From Pseudomonas sp. FP198 (GTDB lineage Bacteria; Pseudomonadota; Gammaproteobacteria; Pseudomonadales; Pseudomonadaceae), in assembly GCF_030687895.1 (NCBI RefSeq), contig NZ_CP117452.1:4704501-4768500 (forward strand): a DNA stretch of 64,000 bases. Reading direction: 5' to 3'. Every line of letters starts with the position of its first letter. Position 1 is the first letter of the stretch. The notes under the pieces were generated by a model. It saw only the letters and a list, made by a program, of their open reading frames with translations, did not search any database and was not told the DNA's origin. Below, piece by piece: positions 1 to 7,784 of the stretch. The position numbers and the translations under genes are program-made.

Positions 1-52
1 TCCCACAGGGGACTGTGGGTGAACACAACACTCATGCCCGCCGAAGATCCAA

Positions 53-141
53 TGTGGGAGCGAGCCTGCTCGCGAATACGGTCTCACATTCACATTGATG
101 TTGGCTGAGCCACCGCTTTCGCGAGCAGGCTCGCTCCCACA
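53..141. repeat. REP pair (REPIN-like), GCGAGCAGGCTCGC family
   Basis: Two copies of a 24-base REP sequence face each other: one at 53-76 reading TGTGGGAGCGAG..., its reverse complement at 118-141. They lie just downstream of the HlyD adaptor stop codon. Such paired REPs are typical of Pseudomonas fluorescens intergenic regions and are moved by RAYT transposases, none of which is in this window. The pair could also fold at the 3' end of the efflux transcript. Confidence 0.85.
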
Positions 142-146
142 GGGGC

Positions 147-1010
147 TCAGCGCTTGTCGTGGAGTTCTACCACCACCGTACAGGTCATCCCCGCCGCCAG
201 CAGCACGCCATCCGGCACTTCATCCAGATGAATACGTACCGGCACCCGCTGGGCCAGGCGCACCCAGTTGAACGTCGGGTTCACGTCGGCGATCAGTTCA
301 CGGCTCTCCGGGTTGTCGCGGTCGTAGATGCCCCGGGAGATACTTTCCACGTGCCCCTTGAGCCGTTCGCCACTCATCAACTGCAACTGCGCGGCATCGC
401 CGACGTGCACCTTGGGCAACTTGGTCTCTTCGAAGAAGCCATAGACCCAGAACGAATTCATGTCCACCACGGCCATCTTCGCCTCGCCGATGCGCGCATA
501 GTCGCCACGGTGCACATTGAGGTTGGTGACGTAGCCGTCCACCGCCGCACGGACCTCGGTGCGAGCCAGGTTCAGCTCGGCCGCCTCCAGCTGCGCCTGG
601 GCGTGCTGGTAATCAGCCAGGGCCGAGTCGGCGATATTGCTGGCGTCGTCACGGTTTTCCCGGGAAATCACCAGGCTGTCCAGGTCGGCGCGCCGATGGG
701 CATTGACCTTGCGCATTTCCCAGGTGGCCTTGCGTGACGCCACCAGCGAACGCGCCTGCTTGACCGCAATCCGGTAATGCTCGGGGTCGATGCGCATCAG
801 CAAGTCACCCTTCTTGACCAACTGGTTGTCGCGCACCGGCACCTCGATCACTTCGCCGCTGACGTCGGCGGCGACATTGATGATGTCGGCCCGTACCCGG
901 CCATCGCGGGTCCATGGGGTGTTCATGTAATGCACCCACAATGTCCGGCCGATCCACAGCGCAAGCGCCAGTACCAACAGCGTCGCCAGCAGGCTGAAAA
1001 ATTTCTTCAT
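147..1010 (-). CDS. HlyD-family efflux adaptor (AaeA/EmrA-like)
   Basis: A 287-residue periplasmic adaptor that would join an inner-membrane pump to an outer-membrane channel. An N-terminal membrane anchor lies at about residues 5-25, followed by the characteristic stretch YMNTPWTRDGRVRADI. A lipoyl-like half-motif, an alpha-hairpin (about 75-150) and a beta-barrel domain (about 185-285) come next. It ends a minus-strand operon behind an outer-membrane lipoprotein, a FUSC pump and a DUF1656 protein, matching the aaeXAB plan with an added outer-membrane factor. By analogy with Aae pumps the substrate may be aromatic carboxylic acids or other toxic organics, but the sequence does not show this. 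Confidence 0.85.
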   Translation of the reverse strand: MKKFFSLLATLLVLALALWIGRTLWVHYMNTPWTRDGRVRADIINVAADVSGEVIEVPVRDNQLVKKGDLLMRIDPEHYRIAVKQARSLVASRKATWEMRKVNAHRRADLDSLVISRENRDDASNIADSALADYQHAQAQLEAAELNLARTEVRAAVDGYVTNLNVHRGDYARIGEAKMAVVDMNSFWVYGFFEETKLPKVHVGDAAQLQLMSGERLKGHVESISRGIYDRDNPESRELIADVNPTFNWVRLAQRVPVRIHLDEVPDGVLLAAGMTCTVVVELHDKR

Positions 1011-1020
1011 CGCATCGATC

Positions 1021-1221
1021 TCAACGGTAGACCGTCAGCGCCAGCGCGCCGAACAGGCAAGTGAACAGGCTCAGGCGCAACAGCGCCGGATGCCAGAAAA
1101 AACGGTACAGATCCAGCCCCGAGAGGAAACGATCCAACGCCCAGGCGAGGCCGGCGGCGATGAAAAACAGCAGGGTCATGGTCGGCATGTATACGCCGTG
1201 GAAGGCGATCTCACGGAGCAT
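1021..1221 (-). CDS. DUF1656 small membrane protein (AaeX-like)
   Basis: A 66-residue inner-membrane protein with two predicted membrane segments and the usual DUF1656 start MLREIAFHGVYMP. I start it at this Met, because the longer frame back to 1251 lies entirely inside the FUSC gene and adds nothing family-like. The start overlaps the end of the FUSC gene by 11 bases and the stop is 10 bases before the HlyD gene, so it is tightly coupled to both. DUF1656 proteins accompany FUSC/HlyD efflux pairs; their molecular role is not settled. Confidence 0.85.
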   Translation of the reverse strand: MLREIAFHGVYMPTMTLLFFIAAGLAWALDRFLSGLDLYRFFWHPALLRLSLFTCLFGALALTVYR

Positions 1222-3391
1222 GTTCAGGTTCCTGGGGCAGCGACGCGGCATAAGCCGCCAAGGGTGATTGCCGGTCCAGCAGCGAGGTGCGGATGAAGTG
1301 CAGGTAGCTCTTTACCCGGCGCAGGGCGGAAGTGTCGAAATGCGCGGCGAAAGGTTCGTCGGTAGCCTGGACCCGGCTGATGGCCTGGTCCACCGCGACC
1401 AGGGCACGCTCCAGGTTGTTCTGGCCGGGCTGGCGGAACAGCCGCACCAGCGCCCGCCCCATCACCCGGATTGCCTGGCGCCATGGCTGGCTTTCGGCAT
1501 AGGCCGGATGCACCGGCAGCGTCGCCTGTTCCTTACGCAACTCGATGATCGCGTGGCCGACTTCCAGCACCACGAACATCCAGCGCAGCAAGTCCCATTG
1601 CACCCGGGGCTGCCCCGCCGCCAGCCCGTAGGCCTGGTGCAGCAGATCGCGGGTACGGCTCTCGAATCCCGACGCCAGGCCCTTGAGCTTGCCACTGATG
1701 GCGAACACCACTTGTTCGCGCAGGTCCTGTTCAAGCCGGCGCCACATCCAGCGGCTGTTGGGCGGCAGGATGATCGCCCCGGCAGCCGCACACACCAGCA
1801 TGCCAAGGATCATCGCGAGGTAGTCGTTGATGAAGGCGTAGGGGTTGTAGACCGTCAGGTTGTCCGGCACCGAGCCGGTGCTGAAAAAAATCAGCAGGCC
1901 CAGCCCCACCCCGGCATATTGCGCACGTGAGCTGAGGAACGCGCCCAGCATTATCACCGGCGCCAACATCACGCAGAGCAAGGGGAAGCCGTCGATCAAC
2001 GGGAAGATGAAGAACATCTCGACGAACCCGATCAACGCCCCGAACAACGTGCCGCAGGCCATCTGGAACGCCATGCGCTTGGGGTTCGGCGTGGCGGCCG
2101 ACAAGCCCACGGTGGCGGCGGCGATCATCGTCATGGTCGCACCGCTCGGCCAGGCCGTGGCGACCCAATAGCTGCCCAGCACCACCAGGATGAAGGCGGC
2201 ACGAAAACCCGCAGCCGCGGCGGCCAGGCCATTGGTCTGCGACACGAAGGGTTCGTCCCAGCGCTCACGTTCGTGGCGGTGATCGGCCAGTGACGCGTGG
2301 GTCTGGGCGTAGCCATGCAGGTCTTCGACGAAGCGATACAGCAACTCGTATGCAGTATGGAAATCCAGCTGCTGTGCCTCACTGGGATCCGTCTCTTGAA
2401 ATTGTCCCCGCAACTGGCGCACCCGGGCTGGCAAGTCGGCCTTGTAGGCCGCCAGCGCCGCCGCCAGGCGCGTCGCATCGGCGTCGGTCAAGGCCCGCGC
2501 GCTGAAGCCGTCGAGCAATTCGGCGAGGGTTTGCAAGCCGGGTTTGATCGCGTCCACCACCGCATCCGCCGCGCCATTGCGCAAGCGTTCAAGCAACTGA
2601 TGCAGGGCGTTGAAGCGCGTGGTAACGCCCATGAATTCGCTGTTCAGGCGACTGAGCCGACCATTGCGCCGACGCATGTGCGGGTCTTCGAACACGGTCA
2701 CGCTGCGCAGGCTTTCCAGGCCCACCGCCTCGGCGATGAAAGCGACGTTGCGTGCCTCGAATGCCTCGGGCTGGCTGCGCCCGCGCAAGCCATCGGTGAC
2801 GAACAGGGCGAACACGCCAAAGCGCTGGTAGAGCGCGTTGCGCATGGCCGCGCTCGCGGTTTGCGGCAGGATTGCAGCGCTGACCGCAGTGGCGCAGAGA
2901 ATCCCCAGGGCAATCTCCAACACCCGCCACATCGCCGCCATGAAAGCCCCTTCCGGATGGGCCAGGGCCGGCAGGCCGATCATCGCCGCGGTGTACCCGG
3001 CCAGCACAAAACCGTAGGCGCGAAAGTTGCGATAACGCGCCGCGCCGGCCGAACAGATGCCGACCCAGATCGCCAGGCAGCCGAGGAATAATTCGGTGTT
3101 CTGGGCAAACAGGGCGATCAGCGCCACCATCACCGCCGAGCCGGCCAGGGTGCCGAGCAGGCGATAGAAACTCTTGGCAAAGACTTGGCCACTCTGGGGC
3201 TGCATGACGATGAACACGGTGATCATCGCCGTACGCGGTTGCGGCAACTCCAGGCGCATCGCCAGCCACAGGGTCAGGAACGCGGCGAGCAATACCTTGA
3301 AGATGTAGACCCAGGTCACCCCATCGCTGCGGGCCCAATCGAAAAAGCCACGGCGCCATTCGAGGCGATGAAACCGAAGTAAATACGTCAC
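1211..3391 (-). CDS. FUSC-family efflux transporter (AaeB-like)
   Basis: An inner-membrane pump of about 726 residues with the two-part FUSC/AaeB layout. A cluster of membrane segments near the N-terminus (LLAAFLTLWLAMRLELPQ and following) precedes a soluble middle region, a second membrane cluster (about 375-520) and a C-terminal cytosolic domain. I choose a GTG start at 3391 giving VTYLLRFHRLEWRRGFFDW. The frame stays open to 3529, but those extra 46 residues mostly translate a REP element and are unlikely to be real. It follows the outer-membrane factor by 11 bases and overlaps the DUF1656 gene. The exact start is uncertain; the family call is firm. Confidence 0.85.
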   Translation of the reverse strand: MTYLLRFHRLEWRRGFFDWARSDGVTWVYIFKVLLAAFLTLWLAMRLELPQPRTAMITVFIVMQPQSGQVFAKSFYRLLGTLAGSAVMVALIALFAQNTELFLGCLAIWVGICSAGAARYRNFRAYGFVLAGYTAAMIGLPALAHPEGAFMAAMWRVLEIALGILCATAVSAAILPQTASAAMRNALYQRFGVFALFVTDGLRGRSQPEAFEARNVAFIAEAVGLESLRSVTVFEDPHMRRRNGRLSRLNSEFMGVTTRFNALHQLLERLRNGAADAVVDAIKPGLQTLAELLDGFSARALTDADATRLAAALAAYKADLPARVRQLRGQFQETDPSEAQQLDFHTAYELLYRFVEDLHGYAQTHASLADHRHERERWDEPFVSQTNGLAAAAAGFRAAFILVVLGSYWVATAWPSGATMTMIAAATVGLSAATPNPKRMAFQMACGTLFGALIGFVEMFFIFPLIDGFPLLCVMLAPVIMLGAFLSSRAQYAGVGLGLLIFFSTGSVPDNLTVYNPYAFINDYLAMILGMLVCAAAGAIILPPNSRWMWRRLEQDLREQVVFAISGKLKGLASGFESRTRDLLHQAYGLAAGQPRVQWDLLRWMFVVLEVGHAIIELRKEQATLPVHPAYAESQPWRQAIRVMGRALVRLFRQPGQNNLERALVAVDQAISRVQATDEPFAAHFDTSALRRVKSYLHFIRTSLLDRQSPLAAYAASLPQEPEHAP

Positions 3392-3402
3392 GGAAGGCCT
3401 AC

Positions 3403-4998
3403 TCAGAATCGTGGCGAAGGAGCTTGCTCCCGCTTGGGTGCGCAGCACCCACCTGAAGGGACGGCGCGGCACCCATCTGAAGAACCTGGGGCTGCTTCGC
3501 AGCCCAGCGGGAGCAAGCTCCCTCGCCACGGGGCATCGCTTGCCACAGGCATGTCGCTGCCGGCCTCCAGTCCGCCGCCCAATGCGGTGACCAGGTCGGC
3601 ATGGGCGCTCAACCGCGCGGCGTCTACCTGCTGTTGCACCTGTTGTTGCTTGAACAGCAGGCTCTGGGCGTTGAGTACGTTGAGGTAGTCGGTAAGCCCC
3701 CGCTGGAACGCCACCAGCGCGATGTCGTAGGTGCGCTGGGCGGCGGCCACCGATTCGGCGGCGAAGGCCTGTTGCTTGTCCATCGACTCACGGCGGATCA
3801 ACTGGTCGGAAATGCTCCTGAGGGCACTCACCAGCGTCTGGTTGTAGTGCACCACGGCGATGTCATAACCCGCCGCAGCCTCGCCCAACTCGCCACGCAG
3901 GCGTTCGCCATCGAAGATCGGCAGCGAAATGGCCGGGCCGACGTTGTAGGTGAGCTTCTTGCCGGTCAGGAACTCCAGCGCCCCACCGCCAGTAGCCATG
4001 TAACCCAGGCTACCGACCAAGTCGACGTTGGGGTAAAAACCCGCGCGAGCCACCTCGACCCCATGGGCCTGGGCTGCTACTTGCCAGCGCGCGGCAACCA
4101 CATCCGGGCGCTGGCCGAGCAGTTCGGCGGGCAATGCCGATGGCAGTTTCAACGGAGCCCCCAGCGCCAGAGTCGGCCGTTGCAGGCGCGCGCCGTCGCC
4201 CGGGCCCTTGCCGGCCAGCGCCGCCAATTGATTGCGGCTCAGGGCAATGGCTTCGTCGAGGGCATCGAGCTGACGGTGGGTTTCCGGCAATGGCGCCTGG
4301 GCCTGGCTGACTTCGAAATGGGTGCCGATGCCACCGTCCAGGCGCTTCTGCGCCAGTTCGAGGATCTGCTCTTGCTGATGGAGGGTCGCGGCGACGATGT
4401 CGCGCTGGGCGTAATGCAGCGAAAACCGGATGTAGGCGCGCACGATGTTGTCCTGCAATTCCAGCTGCGCCTGCCGCGCCTCGGCGACGCTGGCATGGGC
4501 CAGGTCGACGGCCCGCTCGCTGGCGCTGCGCTCGCGGCCCCACAGGTCCAGGGCGTAGCTCAAGCCCAGGGCGGCGTTGTTGTCCCACGTGGTGGTGTTG
4601 GCCAGTTCGCCAGGGCCATAGAACTGATCGGTGGGCCAGTTGTGGCGCTTGAGGGCCGACTCGCCATTGATCTGCAGCGACTCGGCGGCCTCGGCGACAC
4701 CCGCCATGGCCTTGGCCTGGCGCACCCGAGCGACGGCCATGGCCAGGCTCGGGCTGTCTCGCACAGCCAGGTCGATCCAGCGATCCAGCTGCGGGTCACC
4801 ATAGACTTTCCACCACTGACGGGTCGGCCAGTGAGCGTCGCGGGCGGCCTCGCGTATCGCCGTATCGGTCGCCAACTGGTTGGCCGACAAGAGCTCGCCT
4901 TGCGGCGCGATCCCTCCCATCCCGATACAGCCGCTGAGGGTCAGCGTCAAAACCCAAACACTGAGAGTCTTCAGCTCTCTGCTGATGCAACGCGGCAC
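3403..4998 (-). CDS. Outer-membrane efflux lipoprotein, NodT family
   Basis: A TolC-like outer-membrane channel with a signal peptide ending in the lipobox LSGC (lipidated Cys about residue 24 from a GTG start at 4998). The frame is open to a Met at 5058, but the GTG gives a compact signal peptide. Two outer-membrane-efflux repeats with long helices follow (about 60-270 and 285-480). The last 43 or so residues, after LEAGSDMPVASDA, are translated from a REP element, so the natural C-terminus seems to have been replaced. It is the first gene of the minus-strand efflux operon, divergent from a LysR gene. Length is about 531 residues, against a more usual 470-490. Confidence 0.85.
   Translation of the reverse strand: MPRCISRELKTLSVWVLTLTLSGCIGMGGIAPQGELLSANQLATDTAIREAARDAHWPTRQWWKVYGDPQLDRWIDLAVRDSPSLAMAVARVRQAKAMAGVAEAAESLQINGESALKRHNWPTDQFYGPGELANTTTWDNNAALGLSYALDLWGRERSASERAVDLAHASVAEARQAQLELQDNIVRAYIRFSLHYAQRDIVAATLHQQEQILELAQKRLDGGIGTHFEVSQAQAPLPETHRQLDALDEAIALSRNQLAALAGKGPGDGARLQRPTLALGAPLKLPSALPAELLGQRPDVVAARWQVAAQAHGVEVARAGFYPNVDLVGSLGYMATGGGALEFLTGKKLTYNVGPAISLPIFDGERLRGELGEAAAGYDIAVVHYNQTLVSALRSISDQLIRRESMDKQQAFAAESVAAAQRTYDIALVAFQRGLTDYLNVLNAQSLLFKQQQVQQQVDAARLSAHADLVTALGGGLEAGSDMPVASDAPWRGSLLPLGCEAAPGSSDGCRAVPSGGCCAPKREQAPSPRF
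3413..3531. repeat. REP element, GGGAGCAAGCTCCC family, inside gene end
   Basis: Inverted copies of GGCGAAGGAGCTTGCTCCCGC (about 3413-3440) and its reverse complement (about 3505-3531) surround a GC-rich stem. The second REP family of this window is also seen at 51630-51673 and 59276-59390. It lies at the junction of the outer-membrane factor and FUSC genes and is read as protein at the end of the former. Confidence 0.75.
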
Positions 4999-5061
4999 GG
5001 GGGCAATATTCCTGAGGTGGAGAGGCAAGAAGAGATAAAGAATTTCGCCCTGGAACACACC

Positions 5062-5150
5062 TGTGGGAGCGAGCCTGCTCGCGGAAGCGGCCGGCCAGAC
5101 GCACCGAGGACAACTGTGGTGCCTGTTTCGCGAGCAGGCTCGCTCCCACA
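5062..5150. repeat. REP pair (REPIN-like), GCGAGCAGGCTCGC family
   Basis: Two inverted 24-base REP copies (5062-5085 and 5127-5150) separated by about 40 bases. They lie upstream of the outer-membrane lipoprotein gene, within the divergent region shared with the LysR gene. The position may place the pair within the 5' leader of the efflux operon. Confidence 0.85.
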
Positions 5151-5224
5151 GGATCCAGGACTGGCGGCAATTCTAGGCATCGCCCCCAACGGCGATAAGC
5201 CGACCTTTCTGCGAATCTTTGTTA

Positions 5225-5241
5225 CCGTTATCGTGATAATC
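5225..5241. promoter_or_regulatory. Candidate LysR operator in divergent region
   Basis: A short palindrome, TTATCGTGATAA at 5228-5239, lies about 70 bases upstream of the LysR start and between the two divergent genes. LysR-type regulators usually bind an AT-rich interrupted dyad in such a place. Only the dyad is seen; its use as an operator is inference. Confidence 0.3.
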
Positions 5242-5308
5242 CATTAGTCGGGGTCCCGCATCTCTGTAACTTCATGTCACAATTTGACACCTCCCAAGAG
5301 AGCCCTCC

Positions 5309-6277
5309 ATGGACACTTTGCAAAACATGCGTGCGTTCAGCTGTGTTGCCGAAGCCGGCAGCTTCACCGCCGCCGCCGCGCAACTCGACACCACCACGGC
5401 CAACGTCTCGCGCGCGGTTTCCAACCTGGAAGCGCATCTGCAAACCCGTCTGCTCAACCGCACCACTCGCCGCATCGCCCTGACCGAAGCCGGCAAACGC
5501 TACCTGCTGCGGTGCGAGCAGATCCTGGCGTATGTCGAAGAGGCGGAAGCCGAGGCCAGCGATGCCCATGCGCGCCCGGCCGGGCAACTGAAAGTTCATA
5601 CCATGACCGGCATCGGCCAGCATTTCGTCATCGATGCCATCGCCCGTTATCGCAAGACACACCCGGACGTGACCTTCGACCTGACCCTGGCCAACCGGGT
5701 GCCAGACATCCTCGACGAGGGCTACGACGTCTCGATCGTACTCGCCAGCGAGTTACCGGATTCCGGCTTCGTGTCCCAGCGCCTGGGCATCACCTACAGC
5801 ATCGTCTGCGCGTCGCCCGCCTACGTGAAGGCCAGCGGCTGCCCGCAGAAGCCCAGCGATCTGCTGAACCACGCCTGCCTGCGCCTGGTCAGCCCGGTCA
5901 TTCCGCTGGAGAAATGGGTGTTCGACGGCCCGGAAGGCCAGGAGATGGTCACCATCAACAGTTCACCGTTTCTGGTGAATTCCGCCGATGCGATGAAAAC
6001 CGCGATCACCAGCGGCATGGGCGTGGGCGTGCTGCCGGTGTACGCCGCCATCGAAGGCTTGCGCAACGGCACGCTGGTGCGGGTCATGCCCAACTACCGT
6101 TCCCAGGAACTGAACCTCTACGCCATCTACCCTTCGCGCCAGTACCTGGATGCGAAGATCAAGACGTGGGTCGAATACCTGCGAGGCTCGTTGCCGGAAA
6201 TCCTCGCGGCGCACCAGGCCGAACTGACGGCCTATGAATTGAGTGGAAGCTTGACGGGGACACGGGTCGCGAACTGA
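5309..6277 (+). CDS. LysR-family transcriptional regulator
   Basis: A 322-residue LysR regulator. The N-terminal winged helix-turn-helix (residues 1-62, MDTLQNMRAFSCVAEAGSFT through LLNRTTRRIALTEAGK) is followed by a linker helix and a periplasmic-binding-like effector domain (about 90-295). It is divergent from the outer-membrane factor/FUSC/DUF1656/HlyD operon, the usual arrangement for a regulator of its neighbour, as with AaeR and aaeXAB in enterobacteria. It therefore probably controls that efflux operon in response to a small aromatic or organic effector. The effector cannot be read from the sequence. Confidence 0.9.
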   Translation: MDTLQNMRAFSCVAEAGSFTAAAAQLDTTTANVSRAVSNLEAHLQTRLLNRTTRRIALTEAGKRYLLRCEQILAYVEEAEAEASDAHARPAGQLKVHTMTGIGQHFVIDAIARYRKTHPDVTFDLTLANRVPDILDEGYDVSIVLASELPDSGFVSQRLGITYSIVCASPAYVKASGCPQKPSDLLNHACLRLVSPVIPLEKWVFDGPEGQEMVTINSSPFLVNSADAMKTAITSGMGVGVLPVYAAIEGLRNGTLVRVMPNYRSQELNLYAIYPSRQYLDAKIKTWVEYLRGSLPEILAAHQAELTAYELSGSLTGTRVAN

Positions 6278-6305
6278 ATCCGCGACCGCGCACCGAGGGG
6301 AAAAA

Positions 6306-6563
6306 TCAGCGTTTGCCCATCGAACGGCGCGTGCCGGGAGGCGCGGCGCCGGGGGTCTTGGTATGGCCATTCTTCGCGCCATTCTTGTACCACGGTTGCT
6401 GGCCGGCACCTTTGACCGCCGCCAGTTCGCCTGGTTTGAACGGGAACTTGAAGGCTGGAATCGGCGCCTTGTCGTCGGCGGCGCTGGAAACATCGCTGTC
6501 GGTCTGGCCGGACGGCTCGCCGTTCGGGAGCTCGTCCGCAGGCGATGGTATCGGGGAAATCAT
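6306..6563 (-). CDS. Small hypothetical protein
   Basis: An 85-residue protein starting MISPIPSPADELPNGEPSG and ending in a basic tail GTRRSMGKR. It is rich in Pro, Lys and Gly, with no membrane segment or known domain that I recognise; the middle part PAFKFPFKPGELAAVKGAG looks the most constrained. The open frame extends to 6704, but the Met at 6563 gives the compact form. It is convergent with the LysR gene, with 28 bases between the stops, and divergent from the beta-lactamase. It may be a pseudomonad-specific conserved protein; no function is proposed. Confidence 0.6.
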   Translation of the reverse strand: MISPIPSPADELPNGEPSGQTDSDVSSAADDKAPIPAFKFPFKPGELAAVKGAGQQPWYKNGAKNGHTKTPGAAPPGTRRSMGKR

Positions 6564-6780
6564 GTAAGGCTCCGGGCGGTAGGCCGGGCTCGGTAAGTGA
6601 GCCGCGAAAGCCGGCAGTATAACCCGCTCCGCTGTCGTGATCGTCACACCAAAGGCAGACCCCGCATGTTTATTGCTACCCAAGGAGCAGCGCTGACTGC
6701 TCATACCATTCCCGGAAACGTCCTACACGGTCGCGTTGGTAGAATCAGCCCCCTCCAATCATCCGCCAAGGATCAATCGC

Positions 6781-7647
6781 ATGCGCTCACTTTGCCGCGT
6801 CACTGCCGGACTCTTCCTGTCAGCGTTCACCAGCCTGTCTCTCGGTGCTCCCCTGACTCAGCTGAAAGCATATGAAGCGCCACCGGCATGGTTGACACCC
6901 ATAGCGCCACTGCGCATCAGTGATAACGTCTGGCAGATCGGCACCGCCAGCCTCACATCCCTATTGGTAAGGACACCGGACGGTCTGGTGCTCATCGACG
7001 GAGGCATGCCGCAGCAATCGACTTTGACGCTGGATAACATCCGCCGATTGGGGATGAACCCGAGCGATGTTCGCTACATTTTCCACAGCCATGCCCATAT
7101 CGATCACGCCGGACCATTGGCTGCCATTCGAGAAGCTACCGGGGCCACCCTGGTGAGCAATGCCGAATCGGCCGCGCTATTGCAACGTGGCGGCGCGGGC
7201 GACTTGCACTTCGGCGACCGTATGAATTACCGCCCTGCTCATGCTGATCGACTGGTTCAGGATGGCGAAACAATCGAACTCGGCGCGATGATTTTCACGG
7301 TGCACTTCACTCCTGGGCATACGCCCGGCAGCATGAGTTGGACCTGGTCCGATACCCGTGACGGCAAACCGCTTCGCATGGCATATGTGGACAGCCTGAG
7401 CGCTCCAGGCTACAAACTCGCCCAAAACCCGCGTTATCCGAAACTGGTGGAGGCGTTCCGCAGCAGCTTTGCCCGGGTTCGCGCCTTACCCTGCGACCTG
7501 CTCCTCACGCCTCATGCAGAAGGTAGTGGCTGGGACTATGGAAATGCAGCGGCCCCCCACCCAAAGCCCATGAGCTGTGCCGACTATGCGGATGACGCCG
7601 AGCGAAAGTTTGAGCAGAACCTGGCAGAACAATCAGCAACTTCATAA
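6781..7647 (+). CDS. Subclass B3 metallo-beta-lactamase
   Basis: A 288-residue secreted zinc beta-lactamase. A signal peptide (about 1-22, ending SLSLGA) precedes the metallo-hydrolase fold. All zinc ligands of subclass B3 are present: HAHIDH supplies H104, H106, D108 and H109, the His of PGHTPGS is H180 and the His of TPHAEGSG is H245. The B3-typical VDSLSAPGY loop follows the second ligand set. I start at ATG 6781, with AAGGA about ten bases upstream, rather than at 6736. Enzymes of this kind hydrolyse penicillins, cephalosporins and usually carbapenems in the periplasm. No AmpR-type regulator is adjacent. It has more AT-ending codons than its neighbours by eye, hinting at a separate history. 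Confidence 0.88.
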   Translation: MRSLCRVTAGLFLSAFTSLSLGAPLTQLKAYEAPPAWLTPIAPLRISDNVWQIGTASLTSLLVRTPDGLVLIDGGMPQQSTLTLDNIRRLGMNPSDVRYIFHSHAHIDHAGPLAAIREATGATLVSNAESAALLQRGGAGDLHFGDRMNYRPAHADRLVQDGETIELGAMIFTVHFTPGHTPGSMSWTWSDTRDGKPLRMAYVDSLSAPGYKLAQNPRYPKLVEAFRSSFARVRALPCDLLLTPHAEGSGWDYGNAAAPHPKPMSCADYADDAERKFEQNLAEQSATS

Positions 7648-7673
7648 CCAGCCCACATCCAAAAAGCTCCAAA

Positions 7674-7728
7674 CTGTCACCCGTGTCAGCTGGAAGTCAC
7701 TTTCCTGACCGAGTGACAGCGCTATAAC
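7674..7728 (+). promoter_or_regulatory. Nested dyad and -10 upstream of the RND operon
   Basis: CTGTCAC at 7674-7680 pairs with GTGACAG at 7713-7719, and inside it GTCAG at 7685-7689 pairs with CTGAC at 7705-7709. A -10-like TATAAC follows at 7723-7728, about 55 bases before the adaptor ATG. The double dyad beside the promoter of an operon encoding its own two-component system suggests an operator for that response regulator. There is no T-run, so a terminator is less likely. Confidence 0.4.
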
Positions 7729-7784
7729 GTAGGCTCACGCAATTGCACGCTCCAATCCAATCACATTGCCCTGGCGCCCTCCGG

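Noticed and set aside
3392..3529. N-terminal extension of the FUSC pump
   Set aside because: The added residues mostly translate a REP element and resemble no FUSC N-terminus; a GTG at 3391 starts just before the recognisable part.
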